From NCBI GenBank assembly GCA_934433135.1, contig CAKRZO010000019.1:5103-69102 (forward strand): a stretch of 64,000 bases of DNA. Reading direction: 5' to 3'. Shown piece after piece: positions 51,626 through 60,226 of this stretch; positions within the stretch are counted from its first letter, which is position 1; every line of letters starts with the position of its first letter. Origin of the DNA: an uncultured Acetatifactor sp. (GTDB taxonomy: Bacteria > Bacillota > Clostridia > Lachnospirales > Lachnospiraceae). The translations under genes and the position numbers were made by a program. The notes beneath the pieces were generated by a model. It saw nothing but the letters and a program-made list of their open reading frames with translations. It had not been told where the DNA came from and made no database searches.

Positions 51626-52507
51626 TTATGCCAAAGTCAAAAGGTATTCTCCTGTGCGTTTCATATGAAGCCACATGGAGTCTTTAATCTCCTCCGGCAG
51701 GTGTGTGCCGAGGCCGATTCGTTTTACCTCGAAGGAGAAGTCGCCTTCATAGCCGATTTCCGTTAAAGTCGGCATGATCGATTCCCAGTTCACATTGCCC
51801 AGATAAGGAAAACGGTGTTCATCGTTGGTTCCGGAATTGTCATGAACATGCGTCACCTTGATTCGCTTGCCCAGATATTTCAGGCAGGGAACCTGATCCC
51901 GGTATACCAGATTCGCATGGCCGAAGTCCCAGCAGATTCCCACATTTGAGAAACGCTCTCCCAACAGATCCGTCAACTCTGCCAGATCTTCTACCGTTGC
52001 GCAATAGCTGCGTTTGAATCCCTGTCCTGGGAAGTCTGCCATGTTTTCAATACATAAGCCTACGCCGTGTTTTTCCGCCAAAGCCAAATGCCTTGCAAAG
52101 TACTCCTTGTTTTTCTCAAGGTTTACGCTGTGCAGGCTTGCGGCAAAATCGGTACCCGGGTGGGAAACCGTCCACTTTGCCCCCAGAATTTCGGTACAGA
52201 CAATACTCTTTCTGACAATATCTTCCGTATCCTCGTTCACGCCGGTCACCGGATGGCAGAAGTTATAGAAAGGAACATGGGTCTGGACAAAGGTAACGCC
52301 CAGCCTGTCTGCCTCCTCCCGGATGGCTTTCGCCCAGTCTTCCCAGCGGGAGGTCCGAAGCGGCGAATTGGGTTCCGTTGCGGAACAAAAGATGCAGTCC
52401 AAATTCCGGAAGCCCAATTCCGCATAATGACGCAGATCCTTTTTATAGGCTTCATAGCTTCCGTCATCATCGTAAATAAAGAAATTAATCGTTGTAGACA
52501 GTCTCAT
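51626..52507 (-). CDS. TIM-barrel sugar isomerase/epimerase
   Basis: A 293-residue AP-endonuclease-2-like barrel. ATG 52507 follows GAAAGGGAAG; the frame extends to 52564 without support. Metal-binding residues are expected in GLCIENMADFPG (Glu), VGICWDFGHANLVY (Asp, His), VTHVHDNSG (His) and FSFEVKRI (Glu). It is unlike the isomerase at 46219 at the sequence level. It is on the same strand as the NamZ operon but downstream of it by about 175 bp, so it may be read as its last gene. Confidence 0.85.
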   Translation of the reverse strand: MRLSTTINFFIYDDDGSYEAYKKDLRHYAELGFRNLDCIFCSATEPNSPLRTSRWEDWAKAIREEADRLGVTFVQTHVPFYNFCHPVTGVNEDTEDIVRKSIVCTEILGAKWTVSHPGTDFAASLHSVNLEKNKEYFARHLALAEKHGVGLCIENMADFPGQGFKRSYCATVEDLAELTDLLGERFSNVGICWDFGHANLVYRDQVPCLKYLGKRIKVTHVHDNSGTNDEHRFPYLGNVNWESIMPTLTEIGYEGDFSFEVKRIGLGTHLPEEIKDSMWLHMKRTGEYLLTLA

Positions 52508-52682
52508 ACTTTTCTTCCCTTTCCTTAACAAAAACGGATTGCCGCATATTTCACGCTCCGGCAATCCGTTCTGAATATTTACATCTCCTGAAGCTTATGC
52601 TTATTCAATGTATTCCAATTTGTGGATACTTGATTACACGAATTGCTATCTGCATCGCACTTTCACAATGTAACCATATACT

Positions 52683-53831
52683 TTACCTGTAAATCCGGAT
52701 ATCCAGCGTCTGCTGTTCAAAGCGCGTACTGTATTCCTTCCATTCTCCCAACAGCTCCTCCAGCGTGATTCTGCCGTCCAGATACTCTTCCGTTCTGGCA
52801 TCTCCCGTCAGATATCTCATATGGCGGACATTCTTCTCGCCCTGGGTATAGCCGAACTGTTCCGGGTACAGCTTTGCCGCTGTCCGAAGCATTTTTAAGA
52901 TCACCGGGATGAAGTCCGCTTTTTTGTCAAGCGGTGCAAATTCCACACCGAAGCATACCTGTCCCTGGTATTTTCTCTCGCCGGGAACAAACGCTCTCTT
53001 ACGGAAAATCACATCCTCTTCCCGAATTACCTGCTTCAGCTCGTTATAGAACTCATCCATGCGGATGAACGGCGCTCCGTACTGCTGGAACGGTTTGGAG
53101 CTTCCTCTTCCTTCGCTTAATGTTGTCGCTCCGGCAAAGCATCCTCCGCTGTAACAAATTGTACTGTCAAAGTCCGGAAGCGCCGGGGAGGGAATATTCC
53201 AGACGGCTCCCTGATCTGAGAAATAAGTATCTCTGTCATAATTTAAGAGTGAAATGACCTGATAGTCCATTTGTAAGTTCTTGTAGCGGATAAAATAGTT
53301 CCCTACCTCACCGGGGGTAAGCCCATAGCGAACCGGCAAATCATAGTCTCCGATAAAAGAGCGGTACTCCGGGAGGATTCCTCCTCCCGCAACAATCCGG
53401 TTTCCTAAAGGATTGGGTCTGTCCAATACCACAAACGGTATGGACAGATGCGCAGCTGCCTCCATACAATAGGTCAGCGTGTAAATGTAAGTATAGTACC
53501 GAAGTCCTACATCCTGAATATCATAAACCAGAAGATCCAGGTCGGAAAGTTCTTCCTCTGTCGGTCTTAATTTCGCACCGAATAAGGAAATCATGGGGAT
53601 ATGACTCTGGGGATAATAATCATTGTCCACTGCTTCCCCTGCGCCCTTTCCGAACATTCCATGCTCCGGTGTAAAGATTCTCTGTATCTGGTATCCTTTC
53701 TGCAGAAACAGATCCACATTTACTTCCAACCGGGAATTCACTCCGGAATAGTTTGTAATCAAACCAATTTTTCGATTTTTGAACAGACCGTCAAATTCAT
53801 CCAGTCGATCCAGTCCCAATACGGTATGCAT
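52683..53831 (-). CDS. namZ: Exo-beta-N-acetylmuramidase NamZ (GH171, DUF1343)
   Basis: A 382-residue DUF1343 protein. The family, established with Bacillus subtilis NamZ, releases MurNAc from the non-reducing end of peptidoglycan chains. Signature parts are KIGLITNYSGVN, FTPEHGMFGKGAGEAVDN, MISLFGAKLRPT, LVYDIQDVGLRYYTYIYTL, VVLDRPNPLG and FAGATTLSEGRGSSKPF. It lacks a signal peptide, whereas secreted homologues have one, so this version should be cytosolic. It lies after the binding-protein gene in an operon with MurQ and an RpiR regulator, which strongly supports a MurNAc salvage role. Confidence 0.9.
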   Translation of the reverse strand: MHTVLGLDRLDEFDGLFKNRKIGLITNYSGVNSRLEVNVDLFLQKGYQIQRIFTPEHGMFGKGAGEAVDNDYYPQSHIPMISLFGAKLRPTEEELSDLDLLVYDIQDVGLRYYTYIYTLTYCMEAAAHLSIPFVVLDRPNPLGNRIVAGGGILPEYRSFIGDYDLPVRYGLTPGEVGNYFIRYKNLQMDYQVISLLNYDRDTYFSDQGAVWNIPSPALPDFDSTICYSGGCFAGATTLSEGRGSSKPFQQYGAPFIRMDEFYNELKQVIREEDVIFRKRAFVPGERKYQGQVCFGVEFAPLDKKADFIPVILKMLRTAAKLYPEQFGYTQGEKNVRHMRYLTGDARTEEYLDGRITLEELLGEWKEYSTRFEQQTLDIRIYR

Positions 53832-53843
53832 CTGCGCCCTCCA

Positions 53844-53891
53844 TTTTGTTTCTCTTATTTTGTTCCTCTTATTTTGTTCCTCTTATTTTGT
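53844..53891 (-). repeat. Tandem 14-bp repeat at a gene junction
   Basis: Three units of TTTTGTTCCTCTTA (plus strand; the first has TTC for CTC-type variation) plus six bases of a fourth, covering the stop of the binding-protein gene and the gap before namZ. Confidence 0.8.
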
Positions 53892-55490
53892 CAATTCACG
53901 ATAAGCAGCTGCGGTATCTTCGATCATCTTGGAAAGACCTGCATCCTTTAACTTCTGATACTCGGAATTGTACTGTGCCTTATCGATCTGCCCCATGATA
54001 TAACGGTCTCTCAAAGCGGTCTGCTTCTCAAGAAGGTCAAAGCAGTCAACATAGCTTTCAGTCTTCAAAAGAGGCGGCTCGGTGTAGTAGTAAGGATCAT
54101 TGATCGTCATACCGTCCATGAAAGTCTGTCCGGAATCTTCCAGTTCATCATAGCTTAAGCCGTTGGTCAGAATCTGCATATAGCAATCCTGGGTGAAGCA
54201 GAAAGGAATGGTGCTGGGAATCAGTCCGTTTTCTCTTGCTACTGCAAAGCTTTCGTTGTAAGGAGCCTGAATGGCAGGAGTTCCGTCTACCATCTTGAAG
54301 TTCTCGCCTTCAATACCATAGTTGGTCAGTTCGATTCCTTCGTCGCTGTATACATAGTTGAAGAATCTTAAAATACTTTCCAGATGTCCGTCTTCTATTG
54401 CTTTTACGGAAATATAGGTGCTTGCGGAAACCTTTGCTCTTGCAGGAATGTTCTGAGCACCTGTCGGTCCCTGAATGGGAACAACACACTGGAAGAATGC
54501 TTCCGGATCCAGTTCTCTGCAGGCAATAGTGTAGTTCTTGGAATATTCGGCATATCCGATTAAGCTTCCCAGAGTATTGCTTGCTCCCAGAGAGTTGAAA
54601 TCAGCACCCTTTAAGGTAACCATTTCCTGAGAGATCAGACCTTCTTCATACAGTCCGCGCATAGCATCCAGGAATGTTTCGTAGTTGGGGTTCTCCGGAT
54701 CGTATACATATTCTCCGTCTACAATGGAGAAAGTTCCGTTTGTCTGCATTCCGAATACAGCCAGGACGTAGCGGATCATATCATAGTTGAAGCCGAAAGG
54801 CACTTCATCATTCGGATCGCCGTTGCCATTGGCATCTTCTGCCTTGAAGGCTCTCCATACGTCTACCCATTCGTCCCAGGTAACCGGGATCTCTTTACCG
54901 ACTCTCTTAAGCCAGTCAGTACGAATCATGGTGCTGTGTGCGGGAGGCACGTCCATAACCAATCCGAATCCGTAGATTTCACCGTCATCCTGATTGGTTA
55001 AGAACAGACGGTCGGAATCGGTCAGAAGTCTGCCGTAATTTTCCAGTCCGTCATCCAGATAATCGGTAATCGGCACGATCAGTCCCTGTCTGATCAGATC
55101 ATCAATGGCCTTCGGTCCGGAAGTACCACCGCTGATTACATCCGGCAGATCCTGTGACGCTACCTTGGAGGACAACTGTGTCTCCTGGTTGGCGGTATCT
55201 ACCCATTCAAAGTTTACGGTTACTCCGGTTCTTGCCATTAATTCATCAAAGATCGGTGAAGATTCCTGGTAAGGACTCCAAAGGGGACCGAAATAACTGA
55301 ATTCGCCTTTGAATTCCTCTTCTTCGGTCTTGGTCTGCTCAGCTGCAGAGCTGGTTCCTGCCGCGCTGCTTGCCTGAGAAGAGCCTGTCGGCTGTGAAGA
55401 GCCTTTGTCATTGGAACAGCCGGCCATAGACAGTACCATTGCTGCCGCAAGTGCCGCTGCTGCAAGTTTTGCTAACATCTTTTTCTTCAT
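53883..55490 (-). CDS. Lpl-type ABC transporter substrate-binding lipoprotein, probable muropeptide-sugar binder
   Basis: A 535-residue lipoprotein with lipobox LSMAGC (Cys25) and a Ser/Ala/Gln-rich linker. The mature part has FSYFGPLWSPYQESSPIFDELMARTG and LPDVISGGTSGPKAIDDLIRQG, typical of LplA-like proteins, and a C-terminal MGQIDKAQYNSEYQKLKDAGLSKM. ATG 55490 follows AAGGAGG. It lies between two permeases and NamZ, so its ligand is probably a MurNAc-containing saccharide (inference). Confidence 0.88.
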   Translation of the reverse strand: MKKKMLAKLAAAALAAAMVLSMAGCSNDKGSSQPTGSSQASSAAGTSSAAEQTKTEEEEFKGEFSYFGPLWSPYQESSPIFDELMARTGVTVNFEWVDTANQETQLSSKVASQDLPDVISGGTSGPKAIDDLIRQGLIVPITDYLDDGLENYGRLLTDSDRLFLTNQDDGEIYGFGLVMDVPPAHSTMIRTDWLKRVGKEIPVTWDEWVDVWRAFKAEDANGNGDPNDEVPFGFNYDMIRYVLAVFGMQTNGTFSIVDGEYVYDPENPNYETFLDAMRGLYEEGLISQEMVTLKGADFNSLGASNTLGSLIGYAEYSKNYTIACRELDPEAFFQCVVPIQGPTGAQNIPARAKVSASTYISVKAIEDGHLESILRFFNYVYSDEGIELTNYGIEGENFKMVDGTPAIQAPYNESFAVARENGLIPSTIPFCFTQDCYMQILTNGLSYDELEDSGQTFMDGMTINDPYYYTEPPLLKTESYVDCFDLLEKQTALRDRYIMGQIDKAQYNSEYQKLKDAGLSKMIEDTAAAYRELTK

Positions 55491-55539
55491 AAGTCATCCT
55501 CCTTAAAATTCTTATTCTGAAAACACAATTTATAGCAAT

Positions 55540-56427
55540 TCATCCTTTTACGGCTCCCAGTGTTACGCCTTTTACGAAATAACGCTGTACAAAAGGATAA
55601 ATAACCATCATAGGTATCATGGAAACGATCAAAACAGCATACCGGATCTGGTCTGCCAGATTGACGCTCCGCTGTCCCGGTGCCGCCGAGCCTAAATCAA
55701 ACTGATTGGCATCCGCCTCCAGAACAATCTTACGCAGCACCTGCTGCAAAGTAAATTTATTGGCATCGGTAATGTACATCAGAGGTGCAAAGAATGCATT
55801 CCAGTGTGCGGAGATCACCCACAGGGCTATCGTTGCCAGTGAGGCCTTTGCCAGGGGCGCCACCACCTGAAACATGACTCTTAACTCTCCCGCTCCGTCA
55901 ATTCTTGCAGACTCCATCAGTTCTCTCGGTATTCCCCGTAAGAAACTGATCTGTATCATGACATTGTAAGAAGAAATCAGGCTTCCCAAGATCAATGCCC
56001 AGTAACTGTTGATCAGCCCCAGCTTCTGTATACACATATAAGCCGGAATCATGCCGCCGGTAAACCACATGGGAATCAGTACAAAGATATTGTATGCCTT
56101 TTTCCCCGGAAAATCACAGCAGGCTATGGGATAAGCTGCAAAATAAGTCGCCACTACGCTGCAGATACAGCCTACAACCGTAATATAAATCGAATTGACG
56201 AAAGAACGCAGGATTTTAGAATTTCCGAGAATCTCGTTGTAAGCTTTTACCGTAAACCCTTTGGGAAGCAATCTGACTTCATTTCGCATCACATAACCGT
56301 CGCTGCTCAAGGAAATCGCAAGGATGTTAAGAATCGGATACAAAATGCAGACACATACCAGAATACCGATTATAATCAGAATCGCTTCCACTATATGATC
56401 CATTTTTGTCATTTTGTTATGTAACAT
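55540..56427 (-). CDS. Lpl-type ABC permease, LplC/YtcP-like
   Basis: A 295-residue inner-membrane subunit with six helices. The EAA loop reads MESARIDGAGELRVMFQVVAPLAKASLATIAL, and the C-terminus RYFVKGVTLGAVKG is typical. ATG 56427 follows AAGGAGG. Part of the MurQ-NamZ operon. Confidence 0.92.
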   Translation of the reverse strand: MLHNKMTKMDHIVEAILIIIGILVCVCILYPILNILAISLSSDGYVMRNEVRLLPKGFTVKAYNEILGNSKILRSFVNSIYITVVGCICSVVATYFAAYPIACCDFPGKKAYNIFVLIPMWFTGGMIPAYMCIQKLGLINSYWALILGSLISSYNVMIQISFLRGIPRELMESARIDGAGELRVMFQVVAPLAKASLATIALWVISAHWNAFFAPLMYITDANKFTLQQVLRKIVLEADANQFDLGSAAPGQRSVNLADQIRYAVLIVSMIPMMVIYPFVQRYFVKGVTLGAVKG

Positions 56428-56443
56428 CTGCCTAACCTCCTTT

Positions 56444-57373
56444 TTACCAGATACCGGATGATTCCGAATACCGTTTGCTCAGCCAGTTGGATCCTACTAC
56501 CAGAAGAAGCGCTACCAGACCGTTAAACAAGCCTGCCGTCGTTCCCATACTGAAATCATATTTTAACATACCACGTTTGTATACCCAGGTCTGTATGACT
56601 TCGGATACTTCCAGGTTGGCGGAATTCTGGAACAGATAAATCTTTTCAAAGTTCGCATTGATCAGTGTGCCGATACGCAGAATCAGCATAACGACAATCG
56701 TAGGCATAATGCCCGGCAGGGTAATGTGCCACAGCCTCTGCATGCGGTTGGCGCCGTCCACCATGGCCGCCTCATACAGATTCACATCCACCGCTGTCAG
56801 CGCCGACAGATACACAATGGCGCTGTAGCCCATGGTCTGCCAGAGTCCGGAAAGCACCTGTATGGTCCGGAAGTATTTTGCATGCCCCAAAAAGTAAATC
56901 GGTTCCTTTCCAAAAAGGCGGAAGATGTCTGCCAGAACACCGGTAGAAGGAGAAAGGAACTCCGTTACGATGGATACAAAAGCCACCATGGAAATGAAAT
57001 GCGGGAGAAAGCTGACGGTCTGAATCACTTTTTTGATTTTTTTCGACCGCATCTCATTTAAAAAGAGGGCGAAAATAATCGGCATGGGAAATCCCACCAC
57101 AAGTGCATATAGGTTCAGCAACAAAACATTTTTCATCAGCCTGAAAAAATCCAGTCCCGTGAAGAAATCAATAAAATTCTTCAATCCTACAAAGTCACTG
57201 CCTTTAAATCCTTTATACATGTTGTAATTGAAAAAGGAAATGGACAGCCAGGTCATAGGCCAGTACTGAAAAATCAGAAACCATACAATCACCGGCAAAA
57301 TCATCAGATAAATGAATCTGGCTTTGTATATTCTTTTTCCAAGCGATTTTTGTCCGACTTTCGTTTTCTTCAT
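56444..57373 (-). CDS. Lpl-type ABC permease, LplB-like
   Basis: A 309-residue inner-membrane subunit. ATG 57373 follows GAGGAG; the frame extends to 57460 into the MurQ end. The EAA loop reads YEAAMVDGANRMQRLWHITLPGIMPTI. The first helix is YLMILPVIVWFLIFQYWPM. It pairs with the next permease. Confidence 0.92.
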   Translation of the reverse strand: MKKTKVGQKSLGKRIYKARFIYLMILPVIVWFLIFQYWPMTWLSISFFNYNMYKGFKGSDFVGLKNFIDFFTGLDFFRLMKNVLLLNLYALVVGFPMPIIFALFLNEMRSKKIKKVIQTVSFLPHFISMVAFVSIVTEFLSPSTGVLADIFRLFGKEPIYFLGHAKYFRTIQVLSGLWQTMGYSAIVYLSALTAVDVNLYEAAMVDGANRMQRLWHITLPGIMPTIVVMLILRIGTLINANFEKIYLFQNSANLEVSEVIQTWVYKRGMLKYDFSMGTTAGLFNGLVALLLVVGSNWLSKRYSESSGIW

Positions 57374-57399
57374 ATACCGCAACTCCTCCTGTCTTTCTT

Positions 57400-58338
57400 T
57401 TATACCCGGCAGCCGGCCGTCCCTGCTTTGTCCAGTGCGCTTCTGAGCAAGCCGTCGCATCCTTCTAAAAGCGCCTGCGCTTTATCTTTACTTAACCCGG
57501 AAAGGCACATCATGATTGCCAGCTTAGTATCCATATCTGCTTCCTTAAGATACTTCTCCGCTTCTTCCTTACTGTGTCCGGTAGCCTTGCAGAACAGCCT
57601 TTTGGCACGATCCTCCAACTTTTTATTGGACGCTTTCAGATCTATCATAAGATTCCCGTAGACCTTTCCCAGTTTGATCATGGACGCTGTGGAAATCATA
57701 TTTAAAATCATCTTCTGTGCCGTCCCGGCCTTCATCCTGGTAGAACCGCTGATCACTTCCGGTCCGGTAACCGCTTCAATGCAAATATCCGCATATTCAC
57801 CGACTCTGCTGCCTTTATTATTCACAATGGCAATGGCCCCCGCGCCACACTGTGCGGCCTCTTTCAGCGCTCCGATCACATATGCCGCACTGCCGCTGGC
57901 ACTGATGCCGATTACAACATCCTTCTCGGATACTTTAAGATCTCTTACCTGCTGCCGGCCAAGCTGTTCATTGTCTTCGCAGCCTTCCGCCGGCGTACGG
58001 ATCGCTTTGTCACCGCCCGCTATGTATCCTTGTACCATTTCAGGCTCTACTCCAAAGGTAGGAACGCATTCCGAAGCATCCAGAACACCGAGTCTTCCGG
58101 AAGTTCCGGCGCCTACATAAAGTACCCGGCCTCCTTTTTTCAATGCTGCATAACAAAGATCCACTGCTTCTGCAACCCGCGGCAAGACTTCCTTTACCGC
58201 CCCCGCCACGGTTGCATCCTCGGCATTGATTAAGCTGACAATTTCCAGGGTGCTGCAAAGATCGATATCCTGCGTACGCTGGTTTATTTTTTCTGTTTCC
58301 AGACCGGAATAATAAATACTTCCTGCTTCTGCCATCAC
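57400..58338 (-). CDS. murQ: N-acetylmuramic acid 6-phosphate etherase
   Basis: A 312-residue SIS-domain lyase that cleaves the lactyl ether of MurNAc-6-phosphate to give GlcNAc-6-phosphate and D-lactate. Motifs are SLINAEDATVAGAV, YVGAGTSGRLGVLDASECVPTFG, IAGGDKAI, IGISASGSAAYV, GPEVISGSTRMKAGTAQKMILNM and the active-site-region AEDA. GTG 58338 and ATG 58335 both fit AAAGG upstream. The first gene after the RpiR regulator; a six-unit 18-bp repeat fills the gap. Confidence 0.95.
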   Translation of the reverse strand: MMAEAGSIYYSGLETEKINQRTQDIDLCSTLEIVSLINAEDATVAGAVKEVLPRVAEAVDLCYAALKKGGRVLYVGAGTSGRLGVLDASECVPTFGVEPEMVQGYIAGGDKAIRTPAEGCEDNEQLGRQQVRDLKVSEKDVVIGISASGSAAYVIGALKEAAQCGAGAIAIVNNKGSRVGEYADICIEAVTGPEVISGSTRMKAGTAQKMILNMISTASMIKLGKVYGNLMIDLKASNKKLEDRAKRLFCKATGHSKEEAEKYLKEADMDTKLAIMMCLSGLSKDKAQALLEGCDGLLRSALDKAGTAGCRV

Positions 58339-58363
58339 TTTCCATCACCTTTCTTTTCGGATT

Positions 58364-58471
58364 CTTTCAGGTATCAGATCCCTTTCAGGTATCAGATCCC
58401 TTTCAGGTATCAGATCCCTTTCAGGTATCAAATCCCTTTCAGGTATCAAATCCCTTTCAGGTATCAGATTC
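58364..58471. repeat. Six-unit 18-bp tandem repeat
   Basis: Unit CTTTCAGGTATCAGATCC repeated six times (two units carry CAAATCC), with a decayed seventh. It begins inside the 3' end of the rpiR gene, supplies its stop codon (TGA at 58457-58459) and fills most of the gap to murQ. Confidence 0.95.
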
Positions 58472-59323
58472 TCTTCGAGTATCCGTTTCTTTTCTGATAT
58501 GAGTACGTTCCAGCTGTCTGATGTTATTTTCAAAATCCCGGTTCACATAAGCCGTGTAGAGAATATCAATCATGTTTAATTGTGAAATCCGGGACGACAT
58601 TGCACCGCTTCGTACAATATATTCCGTTGCCGCCACACATAAGTTATAATCGGCAAGTCTTGCAAGGGGCGAATCTTCAAATCTGGAGATCAATATAATC
58701 GGAGCTTCATTCTTCCGGATCTCCTTTGCACAGGCAATCATTTCCTGCGTCAGTCCGGAGTAGCTGATGATAATCGCCACACTGTCCTTATCCATGTTCA
58801 TGGCCTGCAAAAGCTGTGCATGCACATCATCACTCAAAAGGCAGCTCTTATGCAGACGAAGAAATTTCAAATAAGCATCCCGCGCCACCAACATGGAGGC
58901 ACCCATGCCGAACAGATAAATCGTACGGCTTTTGCAAAGAAGCTCCACGCACTTCTCCAGTACCGGCACATCAATCAGCTTCAGGGAATTTTCCAAAGAA
59001 ATAATGTTCTTATAAGTGACTTTGTTCACAATCTCTTCCAGACTGTCTTCTTTACGGATTTCTTCCATGCGCCGGATATCGGATTCCTTTCTCAACGCCA
59101 GCTCATAAAACAGAGACTTCTGAAAATCCTTATACCCGTCAAATCCGAGTTTCGCACATAGTCGCACGATTGTGGAAGAAGAGGAAAAGGTCTTTTCCGC
59201 CAGCTTATGTATGCTCATTCCTCCGGCAATCTCCGGTTCCTTCAGCAGATAAGTAACAACCCCTTTCTCCGCTGCGCTTGCATGTTTCTCATATTCCTGC
59301 AGCCTTGTCAGAACATTTTTCAT
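58457..59323 (-). CDS. RpiR/MurR-family regulator
   Basis: A 288-residue regulator with an N-terminal HTH_6 (MSIHKLAEKTFSSSSTIVRLCAKLGFDGYKDFQ, about residues 36-70) and a C-terminal SIS sugar-phosphate-binding domain (TIYLFGMGASMLVARDAYLK, then AIIISYSGLTQEMIACAKE). ATG 59323 follows AAGGAG; the frame extends to 59362. In MurR the SIS domain senses MurNAc-6-phosphate, which fits the next gene, murQ. The last residues (KETDTRRESDT) are encoded by the start of an 18-bp tandem repeat. A near-perfect 21-bp palindrome upstream is its likely operator. Confidence 0.92.
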   Translation of the reverse strand: MKNVLTRLQEYEKHASAAEKGVVTYLLKEPEIAGGMSIHKLAEKTFSSSSTIVRLCAKLGFDGYKDFQKSLFYELALRKESDIRRMEEIRKEDSLEEIVNKVTYKNIISLENSLKLIDVPVLEKCVELLCKSRTIYLFGMGASMLVARDAYLKFLRLHKSCLLSDDVHAQLLQAMNMDKDSVAIIISYSGLTQEMIACAKEIRKNEAPIILISRFEDSPLARLADYNLCVAATEYIVRSGAMSSRISQLNMIDILYTAYVNRDFENNIRQLERTHIRKETDTRRESDT

Positions 59324-59386
59324 ATCTTTTCTCCTTGCATCCTTATCATAATCCCGTGTCACGATTTAGTCAACAAATCATGCTTT

Positions 59387-59407
59387 GTTTGGAACATTGT
59401 TTCAAAC
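59387..59407. promoter_or_regulatory. Probable RpiR/MurR operator
   Basis: Arms GTTTGGAACA and TGTTTCAAAC around a central T form a 21-bp palindrome with one mismatched pair, 64 bp upstream of the regulator ATG. A minus-strand TATAAT at 59445-59450 lies just upstream, so a bound repressor could block early transcription. The -35 is weak (TTTCCA). Confidence 0.6.
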
Positions 59408-59541
59408 ATGGTAATTTATCCAGTTGTTCCACCGTTTTCATGACATTATATGTTAAATTTGGATAATGGAAAATGTAAAATTTATCGATTTCATGTATTT
59501 TTTATGTAAAATATTCTTTCCCAAAATTTTCTATGATACGC

Positions 59542-59580
59542 AAAAAAGCAGAGTTCCTTCGCTTTTGAAGGTGACTCTGC
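59542..59580 (-). terminator. Terminator of the FeoB-associated gene
   Basis: On the minus strand GCAGAGTCACCTTC pairs with GAAGGAACTCTGC and is followed by TTTTTT. It lies about 35 bp after the stop at 59617. Confidence 0.8.
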
Positions 59581-59616
59581 CTTTGTTTTCTGCTCCGGTT
59601 CTTGCTTTACACAACT

Positions 59617-59790
59617 TTATTTCTGTCTGTGGCAGGCGCCATGCATCGCGCAGTCCTTGCAACCGCAGCCGCAGGACGACTTTCCCTGTTTCCTGCTCTT
59701 GATCATATATACAATAATGGCCGCCACAACCCCTGCCAGGATCAGGCTGATAACAATCGTCCCGATATTTTCCGCAATCCATGCAAACAT
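59617..59790 (-). CDS. FeoB-associated Cys-rich membrane protein
   Basis: A 57-residue protein. ATG 59790 follows AGAGGAGG; a longer frame to 59829 has no site. One membrane helix (IGTIVISLILAGVVAAIIVYMI) is followed by a basic, Cys-rich tail (SCGCGCKDCAMHGACH). This is the FeoB_associated family, normally encoded after feoB and probably helping Fe2+ uptake. No feoA or feoB is in the window, so it is separated from its usual partner or the last gene of a unit moved here. Confidence 0.85.
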   Translation of the reverse strand: MFAWIAENIGTIVISLILAGVVAAIIVYMIKSRKQGKSSCGCGCKDCAMHGACHRQK

Positions 59791-59893
59791 TGTTTTTTCC
59801 TCCTCTATTTTTACCTTTGCCGTTAGCATATGCTAACTTTGGCTATATCATACTCCTCTCCTTAAATTTTGTCAAGTAACCTGTTGTACATGC

Positions 59894-60226
59894 CTATACC
59901 GATGAATGTCTTTCCTCTAATCGTACATGAACATTTGATGCATCACATAAGACATCTGTTACCGTAACAACTCCGGGATCTACCAAATAGCAGACGAGAT
60001 AATTATCCACTACCATTCGCCTCATTCCCCAGGAATGCTCCGGTTCCATTTCAAATAATGCGATCCTTTCCGGGAACATATCTAATGTGAGTATAGCTTC
60101 TGCAATGCGATTATATTGCCCCATTGCATTCTCCGGGGTTAATAGCTCATATGCTATATATTCATAAATTCTCTCCATATCACTGAGAGCTTCCTCTGTA
60201 ATCGTTACTTCATATTTCTCTATCAA
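59894..60226 (-). CDS. RelE/ParE-family toxin
   Basis: A 110-residue toxin of the RelE/ParE superfamily: YEVTITEEALSDMERIYEYIA at the start and WGMRRMVVDNYLVCYLVDPG toward the end. RelE members cut mRNA on the ribosome; ParE members poison gyrase; the sequence does not decide. Its ATG overlaps the antitoxin stop by 4 bp. Confidence 0.88.
   Translation of the reverse strand: MIEKYEVTITEEALSDMERIYEYIAYELLTPENAMGQYNRIAEAILTLDMFPERIALFEMEPEHSWGMRRMVVDNYLVCYLVDPGVVTVTDVLCDASNVHVRLEERHSSV

Noticed and set aside
58364..58471. CRISPR-like array
   Set aside because: The units are contiguous with no spacers and there are no cas genes in the window.
58345..58533. Open frame of repeated DLIPER units
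   Set aside because: It arises from the 18-bp tandem repeat, overlaps the end of the RpiR gene and has no ribosome site, so it is not called as a protein.
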